DNA of 64,000 nucleotides from Roseateles oligotrophus (GCF_025717515.1 NZ_JAJIRN010000010.1:62001-126000), one strand, 5' to 3'. Shown: positions 42,223 through 51,358, numbered from the stretch's first letter. Numbers and translations are program-made. Notes: generated by a model from the letters alone, not told the origin.

Positions 42223-42618
42223 TTATCCAGCATGTGCGGCGGCCACGCGCGTTTGCCAGAGCACAAACAGCGGCGCGCCAATGAGTTCAAGAGCGGTGAA
42301 AGCGACGAAGGGCAGTGGCGGCCAGCCGGCATAAAGCAGCGACAGCAGCCGCCCGAGGCCACCCAGAAAAATCATGCCCCAGAGGGCGCGAAACAAGGCA
42401 GTCTGACTGTCGATTCTGGGGGCCAGCCATAGCACCGCGATTCCCAGCCCGAGCCAGACGCCACTCAAAAAGCGCAGATTGCTATCGAGCAGCGCGTTGG
42501 CAGGCAGTCCCGCTGCGGCGTAGAGAGGGTCACCGAGCCCGGCCATGCCGACCAGGCCGGTGAGCAGCGGAACCAGCCCCAACAGGGTGGTGGCGATTTG
42601 GAGTTTTCGTTTGCTCAT
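42223..42618 (-). CDS. DUF4345 membrane protein
   Basis: 131 residues with four hydrophobic helices. The family pattern GLGDPLYAAAGLPANALLDSNLRFLSGVWLGLG is near complete. Start ATG at 42618 overlaps the AarF stop by 4 bp; an ORF start at 42648 lies inside aarF and was rejected. Integral membrane protein of unknown role, translationally coupled to the ABC1 kinase. Confidence 0.78.
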   Translation of the reverse strand: MSKRKLQIATTLLGLVPLLTGLVGMAGLGDPLYAAAGLPANALLDSNLRFLSGVWLGLGIAVLWLAPRIDSQTALFRALWGMIFLGGLGRLLSLLYAGWPPLPFVAFTALELIGAPLFVLWQTRVAAAHAG

Positions 42619-43958
42619 GGCGTTTGGGACTGGTCGGCGCTTATCCAACGGTTGCTGGTGTTGACGCGCGCGCCGAGCGACTTGAGCATCAACACCAGGC
42701 CGAGGTAGGCGCGATCAAAGTAGGGCAGCTCGGGCGTCATCGATTGCAGAAAGTGCACCGCCTGCCGTTGCTGCGACGGGTCGGGCCTGGGCATCACCGG
42801 GTGCTGGCCGAAGTCATAGACGGCCACGGCAAAGGGCGCCGTCTGCCAGGCCAAGGTTTGGGCCAGCGCCGGCATCAGCTGTTCGCGGAAATCGGCCTTG
42901 CTCAAGCCGGCGGCGATCAAACCCAGCTCCAAATAGACTTGCTGCAGCCGATCCAAATCGCAGGGCCGACGCAGCAAGGCCGACCAGGCGCCGCCGATGC
43001 CCGCGCAGAATGGCTCGCTGAGTTTTCTGGTGCAGCCAAAGTCCAACAGCCCCAGCCGACCGTCGGCCATGAAGAGATAGTTGCCCGGATGCGGGTCCGC
43101 TTGCAGGCGCTTCAGCTCGAACAGGCTGAACAAAAAATTGTCGAACAGCAGCTGACCGAAATGGTCGCGCTCGGTTTGGCTGGGCCCGGTCGCTAACCAT
43201 TCATTCAGATGCATGCCGGGCAAGCGCTGCATCGTCAAGACCCGCTTGCTGCTCAAGTGGAAAAAGGTCTGCGGGACGACCAGACTCGGGCGCCCAGCGA
43301 AGGCCTGCCGGAACCAGAGCATTTGCTCGGCCTCATGCAGGTAGTCCAACTCTTCGGCCAGCTTGGCTTCGATATCGGCCAGCACGCGCTCGACGATGTC
43401 GGCCTTGGGCAGGCTGTCCGAGCCGCGCCCCAAGGTCTGCAAGAGCGTGCGCAACATTGCCATATCGCTGCCAATGGAGGCGGCCATGCCGGGATATTGG
43501 AGTTTGACGGCAACGGCCTCGCCGCTCTTCAGCGTTGCGCCATGCACCTGGCCCAAGCTGGCGGCGGCAAAGGCGCCGGGCTCGAACTGCGCGAACAATT
43601 CGTCCGGCCCCTGGCCGAACTCCTGGCGCAGCAGCTTGATCACCAGCGCCCGGTTCAGCGGCGTGACTTGGTAATGCGCTTTGGCCAATTCCTCACGCAG
43701 GCCCTCGGGCAGCAGACCCAACTCCAGGCTGAGCAGCTGCGAGGCCTTCAAGGCCGTGCCCTTGAGTTGGTTCAAGGCGGCAAACAAGATCCGGCCCAGC
43801 TTGGCCTGATGGGCAATCTGCGCTTGTTCGACCCGATCGTCGGAGCGAGCCAGAGCCTGCGCTCGGTGACTCAGATGCGCGGCCCCCGCTCGAGCCACCG
43901 CCAGCCCGGCTATCGCGCCACGGGCCAAGCGGCCGGTGCGCGGCGCCTTAGCGGACAT
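42615..43958 (-). CDS. ABC1/AarF (UbiB)-family atypical kinase
   Basis: 447 residues. Atypical kinase-like ATPase: KASQLLSLE in place of the usual KxGQ signature, Ala-rich loop AAASLGQVHGA, lysine in VAVKLQYPG, catalytic DPHPGNYLF and metal-binding LDFGC. No C-terminal membrane helices like those of UbiB, so it is a soluble member of the group, possibly acting on membrane lipids. A GTG at 43964 is an alternative start. It overlaps DUF2867 upstream and DUF4345 downstream. Confidence 0.88.
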   Translation of the reverse strand: MSAKAPRTGRLARGAIAGLAVARAGAAHLSHRAQALARSDDRVEQAQIAHQAKLGRILFAALNQLKGTALKASQLLSLELGLLPEGLREELAKAHYQVTPLNRALVIKLLRQEFGQGPDELFAQFEPGAFAAASLGQVHGATLKSGEAVAVKLQYPGMAASIGSDMAMLRTLLQTLGRGSDSLPKADIVERVLADIEAKLAEELDYLHEAEQMLWFRQAFAGRPSLVVPQTFFHLSSKRVLTMQRLPGMHLNEWLATGPSQTERDHFGQLLFDNFLFSLFELKRLQADPHPGNYLFMADGRLGLLDFGCTRKLSEPFCAGIGGAWSALLRRPCDLDRLQQVYLELGLIAAGLSKADFREQLMPALAQTLAWQTAPFAVAVYDFGQHPVMPRPDPSQQRQAVHFLQSMTPELPYFDRAYLGLVLMLKSLGARVNTSNRWISADQSQTP

Positions 43959-44463
43959 TGCCACGCTGCCTCAACATCATGGGCACGATCAGGCCGTGCA
44001 CCGGGCCGACCACGCTCATATAGAGGCGGCCTAGCCGGTTGTGAATGTGCACGACGGTGCTCATTTGCAACTCGGCTTCGCCCAGCCTGAACAACGAAAC
44101 CTGCACATGCAGATGCTTGTCGCGGTCCTCCAGGATCACCTCCCGGTCGTCCGCATATTGCAGCGTGAAGATGCCGACCCTGTCGCCGGGCCGGTAGCTT
44201 GAAGCCGGCTTGCGCGAGTCGCTGACGGCCATGCCGCCGAGGTCTTTCAGCCCGACCCAGCCCACCACTTGATTGCGCAAGCTCATCAAGAAATTCATCC
44301 AGGCCGGCGTACGGGCGGACAGCGTGAGAAATTGTTCCAAGGCGCTGGCCTCGGGCTCGGCGCTGGCGAATCGATAGCTGTCGGAAAAATCCGCACCCGC
44401 CTTGGCCAGCAAGATGCGGCTGCCCGCGGGGAAAGTCGTTTTCAAGACCTCGCCGGGCTTCAT
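43948..44463 (-). CDS. DUF2867-like protein
   Basis: 171 residues, soluble. Features seen: TPAWMNFLMSLRNQVVGWVGLKDLG, RPGDRVGIFTLQYADDREVILEDRDKHLHVQVS and a hydrophobic PVHGLIVPMML end. This pattern fits DUF2867, a small lipid-binding-like fold of unknown function. Its ATG overlaps the tetR stop and its end overlaps aarF, so the three are tightly coupled. Confidence 0.75.
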   Translation of the reverse strand: MKPGEVLKTTFPAGSRILLAKAGADFSDSYRFASAEPEASALEQFLTLSARTPAWMNFLMSLRNQVVGWVGLKDLGGMAVSDSRKPASSYRPGDRVGIFTLQYADDREVILEDRDKHLHVQVSLFRLGEAELQMSTVVHIHNRLGRLYMSVVGPVHGLIVPMMLRQRGNVR

Positions 44464-45194
44464 TTCCCGACTCCGCTCAAGCCCATGCGTGCCAGCTTGA
44501 GCAAATCAAGCAAGCCATTGCCATCGCGCAACAAGCGCGTCAACTGGCTACGCAGCAGGAAGCCACCCAAGTCCAGCGCCTTGTTGATGATGCCGCTGTG
44601 CAAGGTCAGCACCAACAGGTTCAGACTCAAATCGACCATCTGCGTGGTGTTGGCGAACTCGTCGGATTCGTCGCGCAGCCAATAGGCGGTGATCGCATAG
44701 ACGCCATCGGCCAGCAGCGCGGCCAGGCTGGGCTGGAAGCCGCAGGCCGCTATTTCGCCCTTGCTTTCGGCCTGCTCCAGCATCTCGGCAAAGGCCTGCT
44801 TGAGCACCTGCTTGCCCGGCAACTCATCGCCCATCAACAGCAGCGGCGCACCCGCCACCAGCTTATGAGCCAAGGCCACGAACTCGCGGTCGGCCAAAAA
44901 CTGCTCCAGCAGCGCGTCGATCAATAGCTGCATGCGCTCTTGCAAGGTGAAGCTGGCCAAGCCCTTGGTCTTGCCAATCTGCGCCAAGGCATCCGTGGCG
45001 GCCTGCTCGAAGTAGGCGAGCACCAACTTCTCCTTGCTGGGGAAGTATTTGTAAATCGTTGCATCGCCCAGCTCGGCAGCGCGCGCGATCTGTTTCATCG
45101 TCGTGCCTTCGAAGCCCTGACTCGTCATCAGGTCCACCGCCGTCTGGATGACCAGCCGACGGTTCTTCTCGGTTTGTGACTTGGATATGCGCAT
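44460..45194 (-). CDS. TetR-family repressor (operon head)
   Basis: 244 residues. N-terminal HTH (MTSQGFEGTTMKQIARAAELGDATIYKYFPSKEKL) and a C-terminal ligand domain. First gene of an eight-gene same-strand run reaching 39080, divergent from a second TetR gene 132 bp away. It probably represses the operon; ligand unknown, but lipids or solvents fit an AarF and DUF2867 context. No obvious palindrome was found for it in the 45195-45298 stretch. Confidence 0.9.
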   Translation of the reverse strand: MRISKSQTEKNRRLVIQTAVDLMTSQGFEGTTMKQIARAAELGDATIYKYFPSKEKLVLAYFEQAATDALAQIGKTKGLASFTLQERMQLLIDALLEQFLADREFVALAHKLVAGAPLLLMGDELPGKQVLKQAFAEMLEQAESKGEIAACGFQPSLAALLADGVYAITAYWLRDESDEFANTTQMVDLSLNLLVLTLHSGIINKALDLGGFLLRSQLTRLLRDGNGLLDLLKLARMGLSGVGK

Positions 45195-45298
45195 TTTGTG
45201 TACCAGCTACTCTTTAAAAGATTATTTACTCATTTCAATGGATAGTCAACACACTTAATTCAAGCGGCGCGCAGTCATTGCAAAATTCCCTGGGCATA

Positions 45299-45318
45299 TT
45301 TCGCACGATCGTGCTAAA
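45299..45318. promoter_or_regulatory. TetR operator, copy 1
   Basis: TTTCGCACGATCGTGCTAAA with perfect 12-bp core palindrome GCACGATCGTGC (45303-45314), ending 8 bp before the tetR start at 45327. Same 20-bp site with one base change at 45969-45988. Autoregulation of the TetR is likely. Confidence 0.75.
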
Positions 45319-45326
45319 TTGCAGCC

Positions 45327-45929
45327 ATGCAAGCAAAAACCGAACGCAGCGAGTTGACGCAGGCCGCCATCGTCGAGGTGGCGCTGGAGATGGCCGCGCT
45401 GGAAGGGCTGGAAAGCCTCAGCATTGGCGAGGTCGCCAAACGACTGAACCTGTCCAAGAGTGGCGTGTTTTCACGGGTCGGCTCACGCGAAGCCTTGCAA
45501 CGGGCGGTGCTGGCCGAGTTCGATCGGCGCTTTCAAGCGGACATCATCGCGCCGGCGCTGCTGGAGCCGCGCGGGCTGGCGCGCTTGGACGCGATGGTGA
45601 AGGCTTGGACTGCACGTGCGACGCGGCCGGGTTCGCGCGGTAGCTGCCTCTACACCGCCGGCGCCTTCGAGTTCGACGATCGCGACGGCCCGCTGCGCGA
45701 CTTGCTTCTCGACGGCCTGCAGCGCTGGCGCGGCGCCCTCAAGCGCACGCTGATACAGGCGCTGGACGCCGGCCAATTGCGCGCCGATGTCGATATCGCC
45801 CAGCTCGCCTTCGAGATCAACGGCCTGTTCACCGCGCTGGTGCTCGAGGCCCGCTTCATTCGCAATCCAGAGGCCGAAACACGCGGCTGGCGCGCCTATC
45901 GGAATCTGCTCGCACCCTATCTGATTTGA
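45327..45929 (+). CDS. TetR-family repressor with twin operators
   Basis: 200 residues. HTH at about 10-55 (ALEGLESLSIGEVAKRLNLSKSGVFSRVGSREALQ) and a TetR_C_6-like C-terminal domain (GSRGSCLYTAGAFEFDDRDGPLRDLL). Its operator lies immediately before its own start and again 40 bp downstream of its stop, before the small ORF and the hydrolase. This gives a compact autoregulated repressor-effector unit. Confidence 0.92.
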   Translation: MQAKTERSELTQAAIVEVALEMAALEGLESLSIGEVAKRLNLSKSGVFSRVGSREALQRAVLAEFDRRFQADIIAPALLEPRGLARLDAMVKAWTARATRPGSRGSCLYTAGAFEFDDRDGPLRDLLLDGLQRWRGALKRTLIQALDAGQLRADVDIAQLAFEINGLFTALVLEARFIRNPEAETRGWRAYRNLLAPYLI

Positions 45930-45968
45930 GCCTCTAGGCCTTGTCATCCGCATGATGTTTTGCCCCAA

Positions 45969-45988
45969 TTTCGCACGACCGTGCTAAA
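45969..45988. promoter_or_regulatory. TetR operator, copy 2
   Basis: TTTCGCACGACCGTGCTAAA, 19 of 20 identical to 45299-45318. It lies 33 bp before the 37-codon gene at 46021 and should control that gene and the coupled hydrolase. Confidence 0.75.
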
Positions 45989-46020
45989 TATGTTTTCTAC
46001 CCACTCAACAGGAGAACTTG

Positions 46021-46134
46021 ATGTTGTTACTTTTGCTTCTCGCGGCGGGCTGCGCCGGCTGCCTACTCAATCAAGGCCTGCGCCTGTGGCACGCCATTCC
46101 GTCCGACAACCGCGATTTCGTTTTTCTGGAATGA
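46021..46134 (+). CDS. 37-residue small protein coupled to hydrolase
   Basis: 37 codons. Strong Shine-Dalgarno AGGAGA 5 nt upstream. The start is hydrophobic (MLLLLLLAAGCAGCLL), then a charged tail NQGLRLWHAIPSDNRDFVFL. LAAGC resembles a lipobox but no basic n-region precedes it, so a single membrane helix is equally possible. The stop overlaps the hydrolase ATG (ATGA), which is translational coupling, and a TetR operator lies just upstream. No family recognised. It could be a leader peptide or a small membrane partner. Confidence 0.62.
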   Translation: MLLLLLLAAGCAGCLLNQGLRLWHAIPSDNRDFVFLE

Positions 46135-47054
46135 GTCAACAAACCATGAAGTCCTCCACCTCCTCCAGCCTCAATCCGGCCACGATGTTCTTCGCAGGCT
46201 CCATCAGCCTGCCGCTGCTGCGCGGCCTGATGGGCTTCGCTCAGTGGCTAGCGCCGACGCTCGCCGGCCGCCTTGCCTTCGCACTTTTCAGTACACCGAT
46301 GCCGACGAAACGACGCAGCCCGTCGGCGGCAACCGACGGCCCTTGGCGGGCCGAACATTGGGAGCTGATGGGTCTGCGCCTGTGCACCTGGCGGCTTAGC
46401 GAGGCCGAAGGCGAGCCCACGCGACCCAGGGTGCTGCTGGTGCATGGGTGGGCCGGCAGCGCCAAGCAGATGCGGCCGCTGGCCGAGCGCCTGTGGAGCC
46501 AGGGTTACGAGCCCTTGGCTCTTGACCTGCCGGCCCATGGTCATAGCCAGGGCTGGCAAACCCATATGCCGCAGTTTGTGCAGGCGCTGCACGCAGCGGC
46601 GCAGCGTTACGGCCCTTTGCATGCGGTCGTCGCGCACTCGCTCGGCGCGGTCGCGGCCAGCCACGCGGTGGCCACGGGCCTGCCTGCAAGCAAGCTGGTT
46701 TTGATCGCTTGCTCGGCGCCACCGCGCCAGGTGCTTTCATGGTTTGTGGCCTGTTTCGGACTGGGTCGCGCCGGACTGACGGCTTTGCAGGCTCGGCTGG
46801 AACATTTGGCCGGCATCCAGTTGGACGCCTTTGAGCCGGCTTGGCTGGCCACGCGACTCAAGCTGCCATTGCTGCTGATCCATGACGAACAAGACAAGGC
46901 GGCTCCGCTGATCCATGCCCAGGCGCTTCAGCAGGCGCTTCCCCGTGGCAGGCTGATGTTGACACAAGGACTGGGCCATCGGCGCATCCTTGCCGACCCG
47001 GCGGTGGCCGAGGCCGTGCTGGGTCATCTTGCAGAAGACCAAAGTGAGGGCTAA
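46131..47054 (+). CDS. Alpha/beta hydrolase, TetR-controlled
   Basis: 307 residues. LLVHGWAGSAKQM oxyanion strand, nucleophile elbow VVAHSLGAVAAS, acid in LLIHDEQDKAAP, His in TQGLGHRRIL. N-terminal about 100 residues carry one hydrophobic segment (FFAGSISLPLLRGLMGF), perhaps membrane associated. Start ATG at 46131 overlaps the small ORF stop; the earlier start at 45960 lies across the operator and was rejected. Substrate unknown; an ester or lipid is likely. Confidence 0.85.
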   Translation: MSQQTMKSSTSSSLNPATMFFAGSISLPLLRGLMGFAQWLAPTLAGRLAFALFSTPMPTKRRSPSAATDGPWRAEHWELMGLRLCTWRLSEAEGEPTRPRVLLVHGWAGSAKQMRPLAERLWSQGYEPLALDLPAHGHSQGWQTHMPQFVQALHAAAQRYGPLHAVVAHSLGAVAASHAVATGLPASKLVLIACSAPPRQVLSWFVACFGLGRAGLTALQARLEHLAGIQLDAFEPAWLATRLKLPLLLIHDEQDKAAPLIHAQALQQALPRGRLMLTQGLGHRRILADPAVAEAVLGHLAEDQSEG

Positions 47055-47275
47055 TGCCTATGCGGAAGATGTCCAAATGACGCCGATGAAGGCGCAGGCA
47101 TCACTACACTGTCGGCGGTTCGGCGTGAATATGTCGCGGTGCTTGCCAAATCAGGTGCAAATGCAGCAGATGACATGCCATGCAGGGAATCAAGTCAGAC
47201 GCAAGGATGTCGATAGCAAACCCAATGAGCAGAGTTATTTCCGCAAGCATCAAGGCGGCACGGTCACCCGTGGGT

Positions 47276-49321
47276 ATGCGTTTGGCCGGCTATTTATCGG
47301 TCTTGCTGCTGAGCATCGCGGGCTTGAGTGCCTGCCAACCTGAAACGAAACCGCCCGCCAAGACCTCGCAGGTGGCCGCAGATGAGACGGTAATGGCGAT
47401 GCTGGAGCGGATTGCGCGCAACAGCGGAATTCAACAGGCCAAGCACGAGGAGGAGCTGCGGATCCTGCAGCCCAAGCTCAATCCGGGCAGCCCGGAGCTG
47501 ATGGAACTGCTCTTGCTGCGTGGCGGGATGAGCCTGAGGTCGAACCAAGAGGACGTGTTCGAGAGCTCGCTCAAAGTCTTGGGCGACTGGCCCGAGGGGG
47601 CCGGCAAGAACAACGCAAAATTGGCCCACCAGTTGCTGCTGGCCAGACGCTTCTTGGCCAAGGGTCAACTGGCGCCGGCCAAGAAGGAAATGACCGGTTT
47701 TGCGGCCTATACCGAGGCCAACACCAACATCACCATGTTGTTGCGCGGGCATGCGCTGATGAGTGGCTTGATGGCCGAGTCCGGCGATCTGGACGGTGCG
47801 TTGAGTCACATCAATATCGCCCTCAAGCTGGCCGAGAAAGCCCAGAAGTCTTGGCGCCGGGCCGATCTTCTGGCGACGTTGGCCGACCTCTACGTGCAGG
47901 CCCAGCAGGTCGACAGAGCGGAGCAGACCATCGTCGACGCCTTGCATGAGGCCGAGCGCGACCCCGACCCGTCGATGATGTACTCGATTCAGACCATGCA
48001 AGGCATCATCTACGCCGAGCAGGGCAAACAAAAGCTGGCGAGGAAGGCCAAACTGGCGGCCGTGGAAAGTGCTCGAACCAGCGGGGCCGAGGATCTGCTG
48101 GCCTTGGCCCTGGCCAACCTGGCGGATCTGAGCCTCAAACAAGGCGATTACGCGACGGCATTGAGCTTGTCCGAGGAGGCTCTGCCCTTGGCGCAGTCGG
48201 CCAAGGACATGTCCACCGAGTCGCTGGCTCGCGCCAATAGCGGCCTCGCCAAGATCGGTCTCAAACGCGTGGCCGAGGGCAAGCGCGATGTGCTGGCTTC
48301 GATTGCCTTCGACGAAAAGCGCGGCGCCAATAGTTCAGCCGCCGGCACTTGGCAAGAACTGGGTAGCTATCTGGAGCGCGCGGGTGATTTGGAGGCGGCG
48401 GTCCATGCCTATCACCAGCATCGCAAGCTGATCGATGTGGTGCTGCGCGATGACACCCGCAAGGCGGTGCTGGAGTCACAGGCCGCCTACGACGACGAGC
48501 GTCGCGCCAAAGACATTGAACTGCTCAACCGCGATATGAGCCTGAAGGCCGAGCAGTTGCGGGAGCGCGACCTGCGACTCAAGCTGTGGGCGGCCCTGGG
48601 TGGCTGCGTCTTGCTATCGGGCGTGCTGCTCGGCTTGGCCTATCAACGCATTCGCAACTCCAACCGGGCCTTGGCCAGAAGCAATGCTGCGCTGCGCGTT
48701 CAAGGTGAGCGAGATCCCTTGACCGGGCTGTCGAACCGGCGCCATTTCCAGGCCGCCATCAAACGGCTGGCCGACCAGGGCAAGCTCAGCGGCACGGTAT
48801 TCCTGATCGATATCGACCATTTCAAGCGCATCAATGACTCCTACGGCCATGCGGCCGGAGACAGCGTCTTGGTCGAAATTGCCAAACGCCTGCGCAGCAC
48901 CCTCAGGGATGAAGACCTAGTGGTGCGCTGGGGCGGTGAGGAATTTTTGATCGTGGTGGACACGCGTGACGCAGACTATGCCGGTGTCTTGGCGCAACGG
49001 CTGCTCGACAGCATCGGCTGCGAAGCCGTCAGCCACGGGCAGCAAAGCATTCCCATCACAGCGTCGATCGGTTTTGCCAGCTTCCCCGTAGCACCCCAAA
49101 GCCTGGCATTGAGCTGGGAGCGCGCGATCGATCTGGTCGACACCGTGATGTATATGGCCAAGGCCCATGGGCGCAACAAGGCTTATGGCATCCAGGCAAT
49201 TGCCGCCGATGACGAAGCAAGTCTGCTGCTCTTGGCCGCGCGCATGGAGGCGGCCTGGCATGAGGGAAGCATCAAGCTGCTGGCCTTGCATGGCCCCGAA
49301 CAGGCGTCAGCAAGCTCATGA
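47276..49321 (+). CDS. TPR-containing diguanylate cyclase 1
   Basis: Makes cyclic di-GMP. 681 residues from the chosen start: lipoprotein-like leader (MRLAGYLSVLLLSIAGLSAC), periplasmic TPR array over about 60-420, coiled coil, one membrane helix (LWAALGGCVLLSGVLLGLAY), then a cytoplasmic GGDEF domain with RDPLTGLSNRRHF, FLIDIDHFKRIND and active-site WGGEEFLI. The start is uncertain (47180, 47207 and 47225 are in frame); 47276 gives a standard signal peptide. It overlaps its paralogue downstream by 4 bp. Confidence 0.88.
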   Translation: MRLAGYLSVLLLSIAGLSACQPETKPPAKTSQVAADETVMAMLERIARNSGIQQAKHEEELRILQPKLNPGSPELMELLLLRGGMSLRSNQEDVFESSLKVLGDWPEGAGKNNAKLAHQLLLARRFLAKGQLAPAKKEMTGFAAYTEANTNITMLLRGHALMSGLMAESGDLDGALSHINIALKLAEKAQKSWRRADLLATLADLYVQAQQVDRAEQTIVDALHEAERDPDPSMMYSIQTMQGIIYAEQGKQKLARKAKLAAVESARTSGAEDLLALALANLADLSLKQGDYATALSLSEEALPLAQSAKDMSTESLARANSGLAKIGLKRVAEGKRDVLASIAFDEKRGANSSAAGTWQELGSYLERAGDLEAAVHAYHQHRKLIDVVLRDDTRKAVLESQAAYDDERRAKDIELLNRDMSLKAEQLRERDLRLKLWAALGGCVLLSGVLLGLAYQRIRNSNRALARSNAALRVQGERDPLTGLSNRRHFQAAIKRLADQGKLSGTVFLIDIDHFKRINDSYGHAAGDSVLVEIAKRLRSTLRDEDLVVRWGGEEFLIVVDTRDADYAGVLAQRLLDSIGCEAVSHGQQSIPITASIGFASFPVAPQSLALSWERAIDLVDTVMYMAKAHGRNKAYGIQAIAADDEASLLLLAARMEAAWHEGSIKLLALHGPEQASASS

Positions 49322-51345
49322 GCGGTAAACATCTGATCTGGTTTGGCCTGGGCCTTTGGCTCTTGAGCGCCGGTGCGAGTGCAGCGGATGCTGGCGGCCA
49401 TGCGCAGTTTGATCCGGTTTTGGACGCCCAACTCGCCCGTCTGCAACGGATTGCTTACGACAAACCCTCGTTGGCGCTGCAAATCCTGGCGCAGTTGCGG
49501 CTTGATCCGGCCCATGCCGAACGAACCCAGCAACTGCTGCTGGCCGAGGGCCGCATTCAAGTGGTGGCGGGTAACAGCGCAGCGGTCAATGCCATCACCA
49601 CCGGTATGGCGCTCGATCCGCAGCAGCAGACAAGCTTCAACCTCTTGCGCGCAGAACAGGCCGACCTTGAGGGCCGCAGCCTGCAAGCCGCCGAATATGC
49701 CGAAAAGGCCATCGCCGGTTTGGCGTCAGTCTGCCCACGCGAGCAATTGGCCCAAGCGATAGCGCAGGGCTGCGACTTCCGCAGCGTCTGGGCCGCCTTG
49801 CGCGTGCTGGCGCGCAAACAAATGAACGAGGGTTTGCTCAGTCTGGCCGAGTCCTCTGCCCGCCACGGCCTTGCCTTGGCCGAGGCGGGCCATGACAACT
49901 ATTTGCGGGCGCTGAGCATGGGCAGCTTGGCCCTGCTCAGTCATTTGCACGGTCAAACAGAAGACATGCAACGCTGGTTGGCGCAGGGCACGCAAGTCGC
50001 CAAGGGCGATGTTCTGGCGATGGCGCAGATGAAAACCTACGAGGCCGCGCTGGCCTCTCGGACAGGGCGTTATGAGGAGCAAGGCCGAGCGCTGGAAGAA
50101 GGCCTGGCCTTCGCCACCAAGGCCGATGCGCCTCACTTGATTGCCCATATGCAGGTAGGGCTGGCCGATGTCTACCTGCAACAAAAGCAGCCGGCCAAGG
50201 CCATGGCGGCGGCCATGCAAGCCTTGCCCTTGCTGCGCTCCTTTGGCGACCAACGCCTGGAGCGCAACGCTCGCCACAATTTGATTTTGGCCCTGATCCA
50301 GTTGCATCAATTCGAGCGCGCCCGCCGTGAACTGACCCAACTGGCCGAAATGCGCAAGGCATGGAGCGACCATGCTGTTTTTATCGAGGAACTGCGTGAA
50401 CAAGGCGAAGCCTGGGCCGCAGTCGGTCAACCCAAAGAGGCCTTGGCCAATTTCCACACCGAACGCCGCCTGAATGCGGAGCTGACGGCCTTGAATCGCG
50501 AGGCTTCCCTGCGCGAGCTGAAGGTCAAATACGACAGCGACCGCAAACAAGCAGATCTGGAGTTGTTGATTCGTGACAAGTCCTTGGTGGACAAGCAGCT
50601 CGCCAATCGGCAACTGGCACAGCAAGTCGGCTTCGCGGTGGCGGCCTTGCTTTTGCTGTCGATGGGCTTGGCGGTGATCATGGTCAAGCGCGTGCGCGAG
50701 GCCAATCGGCGCTTGAAAGCCAACGAGGCCTTGCTGCGGGCGCAGAGCGAACGCGACCCCTTGACCGATCTGGCCAACCGCCGGCATTTCCTCGGTGTGA
50801 TGGAGCAGCAAGCCGAAGCCAGGTTCAATGGCGCCCTGTTGATGATAGACATCGACCATTTCAAACATGTCAATGACCAGCATGGCCATGGCGTCGGAGA
50901 TGTGGTGATTTGCGAGGTCGCTCGCCGGCTCAGCCACGCGGTACGCGCCGAAGATCTGGTGGTGCGCTGGGGCGGCGAGGAGTTTTTGGTCTTCGCCCCG
51001 GACGTCAGCCTGGATCATCTGGCTCAGTTGGCCGAGCGCATCCTGCAAGGCGTCGGCGCCGAGCCGATCAAGACCGAAGGCGGCCCGCTGCGGGTGACGG
51101 TGTCCATCGGTTTTGCCCATTTCCCCTTGCCGCCGTCCAAGCTCGAACTGCAATGGGAGCAGGCGGTCAACTGGGCCGATATGGCGCTCTACACCGCCAA
51201 GTCGCGCGGCCGCAACCGCGCGATGGGCATCGCCACCGTGGATGCTCGCGACAGCGATGCATTGATGCAGATCGAGGCCGATTTCGATGCCGCCTGCTCG
51301 TCCGAGCGGGTCAGCCTCTTGCAGGTCTTGGGGCCAGCGGCCTGA
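49318..51345 (+). CDS. TPR-containing diguanylate cyclase 2
   Basis: 675 residues with the same plan as the preceding gene: signal peptide (LGLWLLSAGASAADA), TPR array, coiled coil (KYDSDRKQADLELLIRDKS), membrane helix (VGFAVAALLLLSMGLAVIMV) and GGDEF with DPLTDLANRRHF, MIDIDHFKHVND and WGGEEFLVFA. The GGDEF domains are similar while the sensor halves differ more, which suggests a tandem duplication with sensor divergence. No visible I-site RxxD before GGEEF. ATGA overlap with the first copy indicates one operon. Confidence 0.9.
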   Translation: MSGKHLIWFGLGLWLLSAGASAADAGGHAQFDPVLDAQLARLQRIAYDKPSLALQILAQLRLDPAHAERTQQLLLAEGRIQVVAGNSAAVNAITTGMALDPQQQTSFNLLRAEQADLEGRSLQAAEYAEKAIAGLASVCPREQLAQAIAQGCDFRSVWAALRVLARKQMNEGLLSLAESSARHGLALAEAGHDNYLRALSMGSLALLSHLHGQTEDMQRWLAQGTQVAKGDVLAMAQMKTYEAALASRTGRYEEQGRALEEGLAFATKADAPHLIAHMQVGLADVYLQQKQPAKAMAAAMQALPLLRSFGDQRLERNARHNLILALIQLHQFERARRELTQLAEMRKAWSDHAVFIEELREQGEAWAAVGQPKEALANFHTERRLNAELTALNREASLRELKVKYDSDRKQADLELLIRDKSLVDKQLANRQLAQQVGFAVAALLLLSMGLAVIMVKRVREANRRLKANEALLRAQSERDPLTDLANRRHFLGVMEQQAEARFNGALLMIDIDHFKHVNDQHGHGVGDVVICEVARRLSHAVRAEDLVVRWGGEEFLVFAPDVSLDHLAQLAERILQGVGAEPIKTEGGPLRVTVSIGFAHFPLPPSKLELQWEQAVNWADMALYTAKSRGRNRAMGIATVDARDSDALMQIEADFDAACSSERVSLLQVLGPAA

Positions 51346-51358
51346 GCACAGCCTCAAG

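Noticed and set aside
45195-45298. Operator for the minus-strand TetR (44460-45194)
   Set aside because: The AT-rich stretch holds the promoters, but I found no convincing palindrome apart from the site belonging to the divergent TetR.
49726-51357. 543-codon minus-strand frame opposite the second GGDEF gene
   Set aside because: Gln/Gly/His-rich shadow of conserved TPR and GGDEF sequence.
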